This document shows, one piece after another, positions 36,691 through 46,322 of a stretch of DNA of 64,000 nucleotides. The position numbers and the translations under genes were made by a program. Below the pieces are notes generated by a model. It was given only the letters and a program-made list of their open reading frames with translations. It ran no database searches and was not told where the DNA came from. Location: NCBI RefSeq assembly GCF_009363555.1, contig NZ_CP045378.1, positions 19,444-83,443 on the forward strand. The letters run 5' to 3'. How positions within the stretch are numbered: position 1 is the stretch's first letter; every line of letters begins with the position of its first letter. Source of the stretch: Sulfitobacter sp. THAF37 (GTDB lineage: Bacteria > Pseudomonadota > Alphaproteobacteria > Rhodobacterales > Rhodobacteraceae).

Positions 36691-38328
36691 TTACACCTTC
36701 TCGGCAGTGCGGTTGCGGATCAGGGATGTATAACCTTCCTCCTTCACTGCATTAATGGCATTTCGGTAATTGCCAATCCCGGCCATGTAGAACATTACTG
36801 CATTCTTCTTTCCGGGGATATTTGCGCCGAAGATCCAGCTTTCAGCTTTGGGGAAGAGTGTCATGTCGGCGATTTCACGACAGGTGCGAACCCAAGCATC
36901 GCGCGCTTCCACGGTTGGCTCCACATTTCGAACCCCCTCTTCTTCCACCGTGCAAATCGTGTCAGCGATCCATTCGACTTGCGTCTCAATGCTGGGGGGC
37001 AGGTTGGTGAAGGGGCCATTAGGGCCAAGGATCATGAAGAAGTTCGGGAAGTCGACCTCCATCATGCCGAGGTAACCGAGCGGGCCTTCCTTCCAAGTGT
37101 CGCGCATGGTCACGCCTCCGCGTCCGCGGAGGTCCATTTTGACGTAATTGCCGTCGACCGCATCGAAGCCAGTGGCAAAGATTACGATGTCAAGCTCATG
37201 CTCCTCGCCGCTTTCGAGACGTATGCCGTTCGGAGTGAACTCTGCGATCGGATCGGCCTTAACGTCGGCGAGGGTCACGTTGTCTCGGTTGTAGACCTCG
37301 TAATAGTTGTTTCCGCAAAGCGGGCGCTTGGCGTAAAGGTCCTTCGGCGTCAGTTTCTCTGCGACCTTGGGGTCCTTCACGATTTTCTTGATTTTGCCCT
37401 TGATGAAGTCAGCGGCCGCATCATTGGCCACTTGGCTGGTCGCAATATCGCAAAAGGTGCCAAACATGAAATAGAAACCACCGCCGCGCTGCCAGGCGGC
37501 TTCGAAGACCCGCTCCCGTTCTTCGGGGGAGGCGGTTTCGGCGGGCTTGACGCTTTCTTCGAAGCCGAAGGCCACAACAGAATTCTTCACTTGATTCCAG
37601 ATACTATCGTAGTTTGCCTTTTGCTCTGCGATGGTAGCATCGTCTTGCGGGGTGTTCCCAATCGGCACGACATATTGTGCAGAGCGCTGAAAAACAGTCA
37701 GGTGTTTTGCAACTGGTGCCGTTGCTGTAATAACCTGCACACCGGTCGAGCCAGTGCCAATAATGCCCACGCGTTTGTTGCTCAAGTCCACGCCGTCGGG
37801 CCAGGCACCTGTGTGTAAGATACGGCCTTTGAAATCATCGATGCCCTTGAATTTTGGAACATTCGTTGCGGACAAGAGACCGAGGCCAGTGACAAGGTAT
37901 TTGGCGGTAACTGTCTCACCACTATCAGTGATCACGTTCCAGAGACCGGTTTTTTCATTATAGTGCGCGCCGTCCACCTTGGTGTCGAACTTGTAGCTGC
38001 GTCGGAGATCGAGATGATCCGCCACCTCGTTCATGTATTCGAGGATCTCGGGCTGGGTCAGATACCGCGTTTTCCAGCGGCCTTTTTGAAGCAACTCTTT
38101 GTCAAAAGAATAGCGGTAGACATAGCTTTCCGTGTCCGACAGCGCACCGGGATATCGGTTCCACCACCAGGTGCCGCCAACGTCACTGGCGCTGTCATAG
38201 CCCCGGACGTTCAGTCCCTGCTCGTTGCGAAGTTTGTGGACGGCGTAAAGCCCGCCGAAGCCCGCGCCAATGACGACTGCGTCGTAATCCGCTCCGGATG
38301 TTTTAGTAATCTCAGTCTGAATGTTCAT
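36691..38328 (-). CDS. chnB: Type I Baeyer-Villiger monooxygenase, cyclohexanone monooxygenase-like
   Basis: 545-aa flavoprotein. FAD motif GAGFGG lies at 21-26, the family fingerprint FKGRILHTGAWP at 166-177 and the NADPH motif GTGSTG at 191-196. It would insert oxygen next to the carbonyl of a cyclic ketone to give a lactone, epsilon-caprolactone if the ketone is cyclohexanone. The ATG at 38328 follows GGGAGGAG. Neighbouring hydrolase and SDR genes provide the next and previous steps. Related enzymes act on other cyclic or linear ketones, so the exact substrate is not fixed. Confidence 0.93.
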   Translation of the reverse strand: MNIQTEITKTSGADYDAVVIGAGFGGLYAVHKLRNEQGLNVRGYDSASDVGGTWWWNRYPGALSDTESYVYRYSFDKELLQKGRWKTRYLTQPEILEYMNEVADHLDLRRSYKFDTKVDGAHYNEKTGLWNVITDSGETVTAKYLVTGLGLLSATNVPKFKGIDDFKGRILHTGAWPDGVDLSNKRVGIIGTGSTGVQVITATAPVAKHLTVFQRSAQYVVPIGNTPQDDATIAEQKANYDSIWNQVKNSVVAFGFEESVKPAETASPEERERVFEAAWQRGGGFYFMFGTFCDIATSQVANDAAADFIKGKIKKIVKDPKVAEKLTPKDLYAKRPLCGNNYYEVYNRDNVTLADVKADPIAEFTPNGIRLESGEEHELDIVIFATGFDAVDGNYVKMDLRGRGGVTMRDTWKEGPLGYLGMMEVDFPNFFMILGPNGPFTNLPPSIETQVEWIADTICTVEEEGVRNVEPTVEARDAWVRTCREIADMTLFPKAESWIFGANIPGKKNAVMFYMAGIGNYRNAINAVKEEGYTSLIRNRTAEKV

Positions 38329-38407
38329 GTCACTCCTCCCAGAGTAAGACTGCTCCGCCCCGCAGTTTGCGGGTGAGATGGCAGATGAATGTGTCGTAGG
38401 GGTTTCT

Positions 38408-38445
38408 CTCGCACCGCACCGCACCGCACCGCAATGCAGTGCGAG
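38408..38445. repeat. Four tandem GCACC units inside an inverted repeat
   Basis: GCACC is repeated four times (38411-38430), enclosed by CTCGCAC (38408-38414) and GTGCGAG (38439-38445). It lies between the hydrolase and monooxygenase genes, so it may form an intercistronic RNA hairpin or be a slippage-prone tract. Confidence 0.5.
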
Positions 38446-38453
38446 TACAGGTG

Positions 38454-39356
38454 TCAGAGGGCCTGATACCATGCGGCGATGCGACCAAGTTCCTCGTTCG
38501 CCTCGGGCGCGCGTCCCGAAAGCGCGGGAAAGACATGCTGCATGCCTTCGACGATAGACAGGGTCACATTTACGCCCTGTGCCTTGGCCTTTTCGTGCAA
38601 CCGCTCGGCATCGCTCCTAAGCGTCTCAGCCCCTCCGGCATTGATATAAAGCGGCGGGTAACCGGTGAAATCGTTCTCCAGAGGGTTGGCCAACGGATTT
38701 AGCTGATCAGTGCCTTCACCGAGGAACATTCCCGCCATCGCTTCGAGAATCGGTTTCCCGACTAGCGCATCGGTTTCCGCGTTGGTTTCCAGTGTTTCCC
38801 CGCGCATCGCCATGTCTAGCCAGGGCGAATATGCGATGACCGCTCCGGGCAGTGGCAGCCCAAGTTCGCGAAATTTCAGCACGCTGGCGATGGCAAGATT
38901 GCCGCCAGCACTGTCGCCAGCGGTCAGAATATTTCTTGCCTTGAAGCCCTTATCCAGCAATGCTGTGTACGCGGCTACCGCATCTTCGATCTGCGCCGGA
39001 AATGGGTGCTCGGGTGCGCGTCGATAGTGCAGGATCACCGACGTAACCCCAAGCACCTTAGCGAGGTGCCCTGCCATTTTCCGATGACTATCGGCTGAGC
39101 CGACGGCAAAGCCGCCACCATGAGTGTAAACAATTACACGCGAGGTATCGGCCCCGACAGGCAGTGCCCAGATAGCCTCGACTCCTCCGATATGATCGCT
39201 TTTGTAGCTAACGTTTTCCGGCTCTAGAGCAGGCTGCCCCCATTCATCGAACATGCTGCGCAAGTTCGCGATCGTCAGGTCTGGGTTCTCGACCATCTGA
39301 TCGGTCCAATTCTGATAAAGCGCCCGCAGCGTATCCGCTTCTCTACTGATTTCCAT
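38454..39356 (-). CDS. chnC: HSL-type alpha/beta hydrolase, candidate caprolactone hydrolase
   Basis: 300 aa of the hormone-sensitive-lipase esterase family: oxyanion motif HGGGFAVGS near 73-81, nucleophile GDSAGGNLA near 144-152, and a C-terminal His in EGMQHVFPA. The ATG at 39356 follows GGGAGGA. It would hydrolyse the lactone made by the Baeyer-Villiger enzyme to 6-hydroxyhexanoate. It is the first gene of the operon hydrolase, monooxygenase, SDR, etfB, etfA, thiolase. Confidence 0.88.
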   Translation of the reverse strand: MEISREADTLRALYQNWTDQMVENPDLTIANLRSMFDEWGQPALEPENVSYKSDHIGGVEAIWALPVGADTSRVIVYTHGGGFAVGSADSHRKMAGHLAKVLGVTSVILHYRRAPEHPFPAQIEDAVAAYTALLDKGFKARNILTAGDSAGGNLAIASVLKFRELGLPLPGAVIAYSPWLDMAMRGETLETNAETDALVGKPILEAMAGMFLGEGTDQLNPLANPLENDFTGYPPLYINAGGAETLRSDAERLHEKAKAQGVNVTLSIVEGMQHVFPALSGRAPEANEELGRIAAWYQAL

Positions 39357-39550
39357 ATTTATCCTCCCAAGAGTAACATTTGGCAAAGCCACCACCTGAC
39401 GTCGCCAATCTCGGAGGCGTCAAACGGTCTGAGGCGTACGCCAATGATCTCAGAGTAAGGGCGAAGAATGCACCGTGTATTGAACATACCTGCTTTGGAA
39501 ATTGTATGATCTTGCTCAGCCTGTCGTGAGGCAGATATGCCTGCTACTAG

Positions 39551-40595
39551 GCTCTGTTGAACAAATTCCGTGCGGGATCCATCTTATGAACCCGGCTTGG
39601 TAGCCGGGGTGCATGAGCAGACTGCACCCCCGACCTACAACACCAGGAACTTGCGAGCCTACAATGAAGCGCTCAAGCGCCGGGGCGCTCTGGCAATCTG
39701 GTTCGACCCCGAAATGAGCTGGGAGGCCGCGCCGATAGGCAGTCGTGGCCGGCAGCAGACCTACAGCGATGCCTCCAGCCAGACCTGCCTTTCCATGAAG
39801 GTGTTATTCGGCATGGCGCTCCGGTAGACGACTGGGTTCGTCTAGAGCCTGCTGCAGCTGGTTGGTCTCGTCCGGACTGTGCCCGACTTCAGCACCCTGT
39901 CCCGGCGTCAGAAGACCCTGGCCGTGAACATCTCGAATCGCGGCTCCAAGGGGCCGCTGCACCTGCTGTCAGCACGCGTATCAAAGTCGCGGGCGAAGGC
40001 GAGTGGCACGCCCGCAAGCATGGTGGACCCAAACGGCGCGTCTGGACCGAGATCCATCTCGGGGTTGACGAGGAAACACTGGAGGTTCGCGCAGTGACGA
40101 GGTCACAGGGAGCCACATCGGCGATGCATGGGTTTTACCCGACCTCCTCAACCAGATCCCGGCGGACCAGTAGATCGGCAGTGTCATGGCTGACGGTGCC
40201 TACGACACACGGAAATGCCACGACGCAATTGCTGACCGTGGTGCCCACGCCGTTATCCCGCCACGCAAGAACGCAAAGCCATGGAAGACCATCACCGCCG
40301 GAGCCGTGGCGCGAAACGAGGCCCTGCGCGCGGCGAAGTGCCTGGCTCGCGCGCTCTGGCGACGATGGAGCGGATACCACCGCCGAAGCAGTGTCGAGAC
40401 GAAAATGAACTGTGTCATGTCGCTGGGGCATCGCCTTATAGCGCGGGACTTTGACCGTCAGGTCGCGGCACTCCCAGTCCGCATCGCCGTCCTGAACGGA
40501 TACACTGCACTCGGCATACCCGTTACGGAAGCTGTGGGATAAGTTTATCCGGGGAAAGGGCAACCACGGCCATCACCCCATTTGCAAAACAGACT
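39551..40595 (+). mobile_element. Decayed IS5-family insertion sequence
   Basis: About 1.05 kb between imperfect inverted ends: GGCTCTGTTGAACAAATT on the left and ATTTGCAAAACAGACT on the right. Inside is a broken IS5-type transposase gene with stops and frame changes. It lies between the two minus-strand catabolic transcription units. Loss of end symmetry and coding capacity indicates an old insertion. Confidence 0.75.
39624..40542 (+). pseudogene. IS5-family transposase, degenerate
   Basis: The first frame encodes an IS5-type N-terminus (WFDPEMSWEAAP, GRQQTYSDAS, MKVLFGMALR) and meets stops at about 39825 and 39843. Homologous sequence continues in other frames (TLSRRQKTLAVNI), and the C-terminal part from 40186 is readable as ADGAYDTRKCHDAIADRGAH and SSVETKMNC, carrying catalytic Asp and Glu. 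At least two nonsense changes and several frameshifts make it non-functional. Confidence 0.82.
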
Positions 40596-40617
40596 CCCTC
40601 TACCACAGAAAGACAAC

Positions 40618-42699
40618 TTATCTGCCGGTGATCGTGGGAAACATGCTGACATGTTCCTCCCCGGTCGCGAAAACTCTTTCTAAATAACGAGGCACCCTCC
40701 AGCCGCAAGGATCCTCTTTGACATGCGCGCTGAAGAGCGCGGTCAACCGATCCTTGCCGATATTTTTGGCGTGGTGCATCAGGCCTCCCCGCCAGCGGGG
40801 AAATCCGTAGCCGTGAATCATTACTAGGTCGATGTCTTGCGGTTTTTCTGCTACGCCTTCGTCAAGGATATCGCAGGCTTCCGCCACCATTGTGAGCAAG
40901 AGCCTTTCTACGATTTCGTCAGCTGAGAACTCGCGGCGAGTGAAGTTCATTTCTTCTGAGACACGGAGTATTTCGCTAGCGACCAGCTCCGAATGTGAGG
41001 GTTTGCCGTCTGGCCCATAGTCGTACCATCCGGCGCCCGATTTGCGTCCTAGGCGTTTGTGCTTTTCGACCAGCCGCTCGACCAAGGGCACGTGACCACA
41101 GCAGTTCCCTTCGGCAACTGCCTTGCGACGGATATTCGCGTAGGCGATGTCCAGCCCCGACATGTCCTGTGCAGCATATGGACCCATCGCCATACCGAAT
41201 CCGCGCATAGCCGCGTCGATCTCGTCGACATTAGCCCCCTCCACCAGAAGGCGATTAGCGGCGCGACGGTAGCTCGACAAAATTCGGTTTCCGATGAAGC
41301 CATCGCAAACACCAGACAGTACCGGGATTTTACCAAGCCTGTGCGCCAGCACAAGTGCTGCACCTAATGTTCCGTCTGACGTTCGGTCGCTCCTGACGAC
41401 TTCCAGAAGTTTCATAATATGCGCAGGACTGAAGAAATGCATCCCTACAAAGCGTGCCGGGTGTTTCAACCCATCAGAGAGCCGATTTACATCGAGATAG
41501 GATGTGTTTGTGGCAATGATGGTCTCGGGTGGCAGTGCGCCTTCGAGTTCGGTCAGGATCGCGGTCTTAACCGCAAAATCCTCGAAGGCCGCCTCGATTG
41601 CTAGATCGGTTGGTGGCAGAGCGTCATAGCCTGAGACCGTAACCAGCCGGTCTTCAACCGTCTTTGCCGCATCGACGGACAGAATACCGCGACTGATACC
41701 CTGATCAATCAGCTTTTGCAGGTTTTTACTGGCCCACTCGGCGGACGAGGCACTACGTTCGACGACAGTCACCGAGATCCCTGCGGTCGCCAGCGTGTAC
41801 GCAATAGCTGCGCCCATATTGCCACCACCGACCACGATGGCGGTTTCAGCATCTCGGGAAGGTCGGGGGTAGGCGCGCCCCTTGTTGGTTGCGGTACGCT
41901 CGGTGAAGAAAACGTGCCTAAGGGCCCGCGCCTGATCCGAGGTACGAAGGTCCAAAAACGCAGAGCGCTCGCTGGCTAGTGCGTCGTGCAGCGGCGTCGT
42001 CGCACTGGTCGCGACTAGGTTCACCGCAACCTGCGGGGCATTCTGGCCAGGCATACGCCGCGCTACATGCGCTCGGGCGACTTCCGCTGCGACGTGGTTT
42101 GGCTTTGGTGAAGGAAGATTGTCGGGTGCCTGTGCCGCCTCAAGTACATCGTCATCGAGAGCTATGGCCGCGCCAAGCGGGTCATCGGCTAGCAGCTGGA
42201 TCAGTCCCATTTTCAGTGCCTGCTCGGCGGAAACAGCCTTCCCGGTGACAATCATGTCAAGCGCAGCTTCAATACCGATAAGTCGCGGCAGTCTTTGGGT
42301 TCCCCCTGCGCCAGGCACGATCCCCAAGTTTACCTCTGGCAAGCCCAGTTTGGCAGAAGTTGAGGCGATGCGATAGCAGCAAGCCAGAGCAATCTCTAGT
42401 CCCCCACCAAGCGCAGCCCCGTTGATTGCTGCGATAGTAGGAATCGGGAGGTGTGCAAGTTGCATCAGCACATCATTTAGTTGTGGATCAACAGGCAACT
42501 TACCGAATTCCTTCGCATCCGCGCCCGCGACGAAGGTCGTTCCTGTGCCGGTGATAATCAGCCTGGTAGCCCCAGTTTCGAGGACTTTGAAGATACAGTG
42601 TTGTATTCCAGCCCGAACCTCCGCGTTGATTAGGTTAAGCGGCGAATTGTCTATGGTCAGAATTGCTGCGTCATTTGAGAAGCTTAATTCAACAGGCAT
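40618..42699 (-). CDS. Bifunctional enoyl-CoA hydratase/3-hydroxyacyl-CoA dehydrogenase (FadB/FadJ-like)
   Basis: About 693 aa. The N-terminal crotonase domain has AGADAKEF near 60 and GAALGGGLEIAL near 95 forming the oxyanion hole, plus catalytic Glu in LPEVNLGIVPGAGGTQ. The second half is an NAD-linked 3-hydroxyacyl-CoA dehydrogenase with VVGGGNMGAAIA near 290 and HFFSPAHIMKLLEVV. It would hydrate and oxidise 2,3-dehydroadipyl-CoA to 3-oxoadipyl-CoA. The start at 42699 is chosen because GAGG lies six bases upstream; an ATG two codons earlier is possible. Confidence 0.9.
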   Translation of the reverse strand: MPVELSFSNDAAILTIDNSPLNLINAEVRAGIQHCIFKVLETGATRLIITGTGTTFVAGADAKEFGKLPVDPQLNDVLMQLAHLPIPTIAAINGAALGGGLEIALACCYRIASTSAKLGLPEVNLGIVPGAGGTQRLPRLIGIEAALDMIVTGKAVSAEQALKMGLIQLLADDPLGAAIALDDDVLEAAQAPDNLPSPKPNHVAAEVARAHVARRMPGQNAPQVAVNLVATSATTPLHDALASERSAFLDLRTSDQARALRHVFFTERTATNKGRAYPRPSRDAETAIVVGGGNMGAAIAYTLATAGISVTVVERSASSAEWASKNLQKLIDQGISRGILSVDAAKTVEDRLVTVSGYDALPPTDLAIEAAFEDFAVKTAILTELEGALPPETIIATNTSYLDVNRLSDGLKHPARFVGMHFFSPAHIMKLLEVVRSDRTSDGTLGAALVLAHRLGKIPVLSGVCDGFIGNRILSSYRRAANRLLVEGANVDEIDAAMRGFGMAMGPYAAQDMSGLDIAYANIRRKAVAEGNCCGHVPLVERLVEKHKRLGRKSGAGWYDYGPDGKPSHSELVASEILRVSEEMNFTRREFSADEIVERLLLTMVAEACDILDEGVAEKPQDIDLVMIHGYGFPRWRGGLMHHAKNIGKDRLTALFSAHVKEDPCGWRVPRYLERVFATGEEHVSMFPTITGR

Positions 42700-42707
42700 G
42701 GGCATCC

Positions 42708-44162
42708 TCACAGCACTGGCGCGCGATTGCGCGAGATAAATTTGGTAATGAGATAGCCTTCGAAGGTTTCCGTCCCGCCTTCAGTCCCATAGCCGCTGTC
42801 TCTCACGCCTCCAAACGGAGTCTCGGGCAGAGCGAGGCCGAACTGGTTGATGCTTACCATACCTGCCTGCAAACCCGCAGCTGCTTTATCTGCACGCTCT
42901 AACGAATTGGTAAAGACATAGGACGCCAGCCCGAAGGGTAGCCCGTTGGCCCGCGACAGTCCGTCCTCTATGTCACGAAAAGACGAGACGACAGCAATCG
43001 GGCCGAAGGGTTCTTCGCGCATCAAGTCAATGTCGTCGTTGGGCGTATCGACGATTGTCGGGGCATAGAAGTTACCATGATTTCCAAGCCTTTTGCCTCC
43101 CGTCAACACCCGTGCGCCGTTTTCGCGGGCATCCTCGACGAGCTTTTCCATCGCATTCACGCGTCCGCGATGACACAATGGTCCCATCTGCGTGCCTTCG
43201 GCTAAACCAGCGCCCACCTTTACGCTCTCAAATGCTGAAACTAGTTCGGACAGAAATCGATCGTAGATGCCTTGTTGTACGTAAAACCGGGTTGGGGCGA
43301 TGCACACCTGGCCTGCATTGCGCAGCTTGTTGACCGCCAAGGCGCGCGCCGCGGCCGTGGCATCGGTGTCGTCGAACACCAATACGGGCGCGTGACCGCC
43401 GAGCTCCATCGTCGCCCGCTTCATATGGCGGCCAGCCAATTCTGCCAGATGCTTGCCCACCTCGACCGAACCGGTGAAGGTGATTTTGCGCACCTCGGGG
43501 CGCGCAATTAGAGTTTCCGAAATGAAGGCCGCATTACCCCAGACAAGGTTCAGACAGCCTTCGGGCAATCCTGCATCCAGCAGATAGCGAGCAATTGCCA
43601 TGCAACCCGCCGGAGCCTCTGCCGGGGCTTTTAAGATCATCGTGCAACCTGACGCAAGCGCCGCCGCGACCTTGCGTACCGCTTGGCTCAGCGGAAAATT
43701 CCAAGGCGTGATGGCAAGGCAGACGCCTATCGGTTCGCGCACGACAAGCTGCTGTACCCGCGGGCTGCGTGATGGAATGATGCGCCCATAAATGCGCCGA
43801 CATTCCTCGGCGTGCCAGTCAACGTGGTCAGCCGAGGCGCGGACCTCAGCCAAAGCCTCAGCCAGCGGCTTGCCTTCATCGAGAGTGATCCAGCCAGCGA
43901 TCAGTCTGTCATTTTGGCGCAGCAGGTCGGCAAACCGCCGCAAAATCGCACTTCGTTCCATGGGAGAGCTGTTTTTCCATCGGCGAAAAGCTGATTCGGC
44001 CGAGTGAACCGCATGGTCTAGATCTGCGGCGCTAGCCTGCGGAATCTGTCCGATAGTTTGCCCGTTTGCAGGGTTTATGACTGCACGATCCTCTGGCGTG
44101 GGAGAAGCGATCCAGTCTCGTCCGATGAGGTGCTGGATGGTCGGATAATTCATTTCTTTCAT
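42708..44162 (-). CDS. chnE: Aldehyde dehydrogenase, candidate 6-oxohexanoate dehydrogenase
   Basis: 484-aa NAD(P)-dependent aldehyde dehydrogenase of the succinate-semialdehyde dehydrogenase type. TPWNFPLSQ, the Glu in MELGGHAPVLVF and the nucleophile Cys in NAGQVCIAPTRF are intact. The ATG at 44162 has GAGGG upstream; a further in-frame frame toward 44243 is unlikely. It would turn 6-oxohexanoate into adipate. It is divergent from the IclR gene and heads a two-gene unit with the FadB-like enzyme. Confidence 0.9.
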   Translation of the reverse strand: MKEMNYPTIQHLIGRDWIASPTPEDRAVINPANGQTIGQIPQASAADLDHAVHSAESAFRRWKNSSPMERSAILRRFADLLRQNDRLIAGWITLDEGKPLAEALAEVRASADHVDWHAEECRRIYGRIIPSRSPRVQQLVVREPIGVCLAITPWNFPLSQAVRKVAAALASGCTMILKAPAEAPAGCMAIARYLLDAGLPEGCLNLVWGNAAFISETLIARPEVRKITFTGSVEVGKHLAELAGRHMKRATMELGGHAPVLVFDDTDATAAARALAVNKLRNAGQVCIAPTRFYVQQGIYDRFLSELVSAFESVKVGAGLAEGTQMGPLCHRGRVNAMEKLVEDARENGARVLTGGKRLGNHGNFYAPTIVDTPNDDIDLMREEPFGPIAVVSSFRDIEDGLSRANGLPFGLASYVFTNSLERADKAAAGLQAGMVSINQFGLALPETPFGGVRDSGYGTEGGTETFEGYLITKFISRNRAPVL

Positions 44163-44265
44163 GGCATTATGCCCTCGCTTAGTTGTGTCATCCGCAGGAT
44201 CCGGCACGAATGGGACTAGGTGGACGACCTTAATTTTCCGCATAGCGGGAAAGTTTACCGCAGTA

Positions 44266-44294
44266 TTGACTCGGACGTTATCGATCGTTTAGGT
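44266..44294 (+). promoter_or_regulatory. Weak candidate promoter for the IclR gene
   Basis: TTGACT at 44266-44271 is followed after 17 bp by TTAGGT. The -10 is a poor match, as expected if activation is required. The 171-bp spacer between the divergent ALDH and IclR genes must hold promoters for both. Confidence 0.25.
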
Positions 44295-44333
44295 GTGTTT
44301 CAAGACGCATAATTCTTTCCGAGGAGGGATATC

Positions 44334-45128
44334 GTGAGACCAAGGAAAGACCGCACCAAGGATGCCGAGAAACAGGATCGCGATTTTGTCACGGCGTTGG
44401 CGCGCGGCTTGGAGCTGTTGCGGGCCTTTCGGCGGGAAGGGGAGGCTCTGGGGAACGGTGAGTTGGCCGAGCGCACTGGCCTGAGCAGATCGACGGTCTC
44501 CCGGCTGGCCTATACACTGAACAAGCTGGAATACCTCAGCTACGACCCGGATACAGCACGTTATCGACTGGCCCCTCCAGTGCTTTCGTTGGGTTTCTCC
44601 TGCCTTGCAGGGATTCCGCTGCGGCAACTGGCGAAGCCCTTTATGCAGGAGCTGGCTGATTACACAGGCATGCCGGTGGCCATGGCCAGTCGTGACCGGC
44701 TATCGATGGTCTATCTGGAGCGGTGCAAGGGCACTAATGCCGTCACGCTGGCGATCGAGGTTGGTGCCCATATTAAACTGGCCACGACCGCGGTTGGTCG
44801 CGCCTGCATAGCGGCGCACGACCCGGATGAGCGGGCCAGAATTCTGGCCCTTGTGGAGGAACATGAAGGCGACAACTGGCCGAATGTGCAGCCCGGAATC
44901 GAAGCAGCTATCGCAGACTACCAACAGCACGGTTACTGCACGTCCTTCACGGAGTGGAAACGTGATGTGAACGCTGTAGCGGTGCCCTTCGTGCCGAAGG
45001 ACGGCTCACCCATTATTGCCTTCAACTGCGGTGGCCCTTCGCAAACCCTTACGCGCGACTGGATCGAAAGCGACGTCGCGCACCGCCTTGTCGATCTTGT
45101 CCGCCGCGTTGCGGCGGTCGCACCCTGA
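44334..45128 (+). CDS. IclR-family regulator (PcaR/PobR-like)
   Basis: 264 aa from a GTG preceded by GAGGAGGG. The N-terminal winged helix-turn-helix (LAERTGLSRSTVSRLAYTLN near 43-62) is followed by the IclR effector domain. RDFVTALARGLELLRAF is typical of the PcaR/PcaU group, which responds to aromatic or dicarboxylic intermediates such as 3-oxoadipate. It starts a co-directional group with acyl-CoA dehydrogenase, alcohol dehydrogenase and CoA-transferase, and is divergent from the aldehyde dehydrogenase unit, so it is a likely controller of both. Confidence 0.9.
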   Translation: MRPRKDRTKDAEKQDRDFVTALARGLELLRAFRREGEALGNGELAERTGLSRSTVSRLAYTLNKLEYLSYDPDTARYRLAPPVLSLGFSCLAGIPLRQLAKPFMQELADYTGMPVAMASRDRLSMVYLERCKGTNAVTLAIEVGAHIKLATTAVGRACIAAHDPDERARILALVEEHEGDNWPNVQPGIEAAIADYQQHGYCTSFTEWKRDVNAVAVPFVPKDGSPIIAFNCGGPSQTLTRDWIESDVAHRLVDLVRRVAAVAP

Positions 45129-45143
45129 ACAATAGAGAGCATC

Positions 45144-46304
45144 ATGGCCCTTGATAAAGATACCCTTTCCCAGTTTCTCGACGCGCTCGACCGCTTCGTG
45201 AAAGAGCGACTAATCCCTTACGAGGATCGCGTCGCCGACGAGGATGTGATTCCGCCGATGCTGGTCGATGAAATCCGCATGATGGGCCTTTTCGGCATGT
45301 CGATCCCGGAAGATTTCGGCGGGCTCGGCTTGTCGATGATAGAGGAAGTGCAAGCCGCTTTCGTTCTTGGCCAGGCTTCGCCTGCGTTCCGGTCGCTAGT
45401 TGGCACCAACAACGGGATCGGCTCTCAGGGAATCATCATCGATGGAACCGACGAGCAGAAGGCGCAGTATCTACCAGCTCTCGCGTCCGGAGATATGATC
45501 GCATCCTTCGCCCTAACCGAGCCAGATGCTGGGTCGGATGCTGGCAGTCTGCGCACTACGGCGCGGCGTGACGGTAACGATTTCCTTCTGAACGGCACGA
45601 AACGCTACATTACCAATGCACCGCGTGCCGATCTATTCACGGTTTTTGCCCGGACCAATCCAGAGGCGGAAGGTTCTGCCGGCGTAAGCGCCTTTCTCGT
45701 CGAGGCAGGGACGCCAGGCATAACGCTTGGCCAGCCTGACAGGAAGATGGGGCAGAAGGGCTCGCACACATGCGACGTCATCCTTGACAATGTCCGCGTG
45801 CCTGCCGCGAACATTATCGGCGGGCCGGACCGTCTGAACAAGGGCTTTAAGACAGCAATGAAAGTCCTTGACCGGGGCCGACTGCATATTTCTGCCGTCT
45901 GTGTGGGCGCCGCCGAACGGCTGATCCGTGACAGCCTATCCTATGCGATGGAACGCAAACAATTCGGTGAACCCATCGCTGAAAAGCAACTGATCCAAGC
46001 CATGCTGGCTGACAGTCGCGCCGAGGCCTTCGCAGCGCGTTGCATGATCGAAGAAACAGCACGCCGCAAGGACGCTGGTCAGAACGTGTCGACTGATGCT
46101 GCCTGCTGCAAGATGTTTGCCAGTGAGATGGTAGGTCGAGTGGCCGATCGCGCAGTGCAAATCCACGGCGGTGCAGGATACATGGCCGAATATGCGGTCG
46201 AGCGCTTCTATCGCGATGTGCGTCTCTTCCGCATCTACGAGGGGACAACCCAGATTCAGCAAATACTGATCGCGCGGAATATGATCCGCACTGCAGCAGC
46301 TTAA
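45144..46304 (+). CDS. Acyl-CoA dehydrogenase, candidate adipyl-CoA dehydrogenase
   Basis: 386-aa FAD enzyme with the signatures FALTEPDAGSDAGSLRT near 120 and QIHGGAGYMAEYAVERFYRD near 335, and catalytic Glu in RIYEGTTQIQQ near 368. It would form the 2,3-enoyl-CoA from adipyl-CoA and pass electrons to the EtfAB pair of the neighbouring operon. It lies 15 bp after the IclR gene. Chain-length specificity cannot be read directly. Confidence 0.92.
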   Translation: MALDKDTLSQFLDALDRFVKERLIPYEDRVADEDVIPPMLVDEIRMMGLFGMSIPEDFGGLGLSMIEEVQAAFVLGQASPAFRSLVGTNNGIGSQGIIIDGTDEQKAQYLPALASGDMIASFALTEPDAGSDAGSLRTTARRDGNDFLLNGTKRYITNAPRADLFTVFARTNPEAEGSAGVSAFLVEAGTPGITLGQPDRKMGQKGSHTCDVILDNVRVPAANIIGGPDRLNKGFKTAMKVLDRGRLHISAVCVGAAERLIRDSLSYAMERKQFGEPIAEKQLIQAMLADSRAEAFAARCMIEETARRKDAGQNVSTDAACCKMFASEMVGRVADRAVQIHGGAGYMAEYAVERFYRDVRLFRIYEGTTQIQQILIARNMIRTAAA

Positions 46305-46322
46305 CAGGAGCGAAGACAAACT

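Noticed and set aside
38408..38445. Tandem GCACC repeats as a CRISPR-like array
   Set aside because: Units are 5 bp with no spacers; this is a short tandem repeat inside a hairpin.
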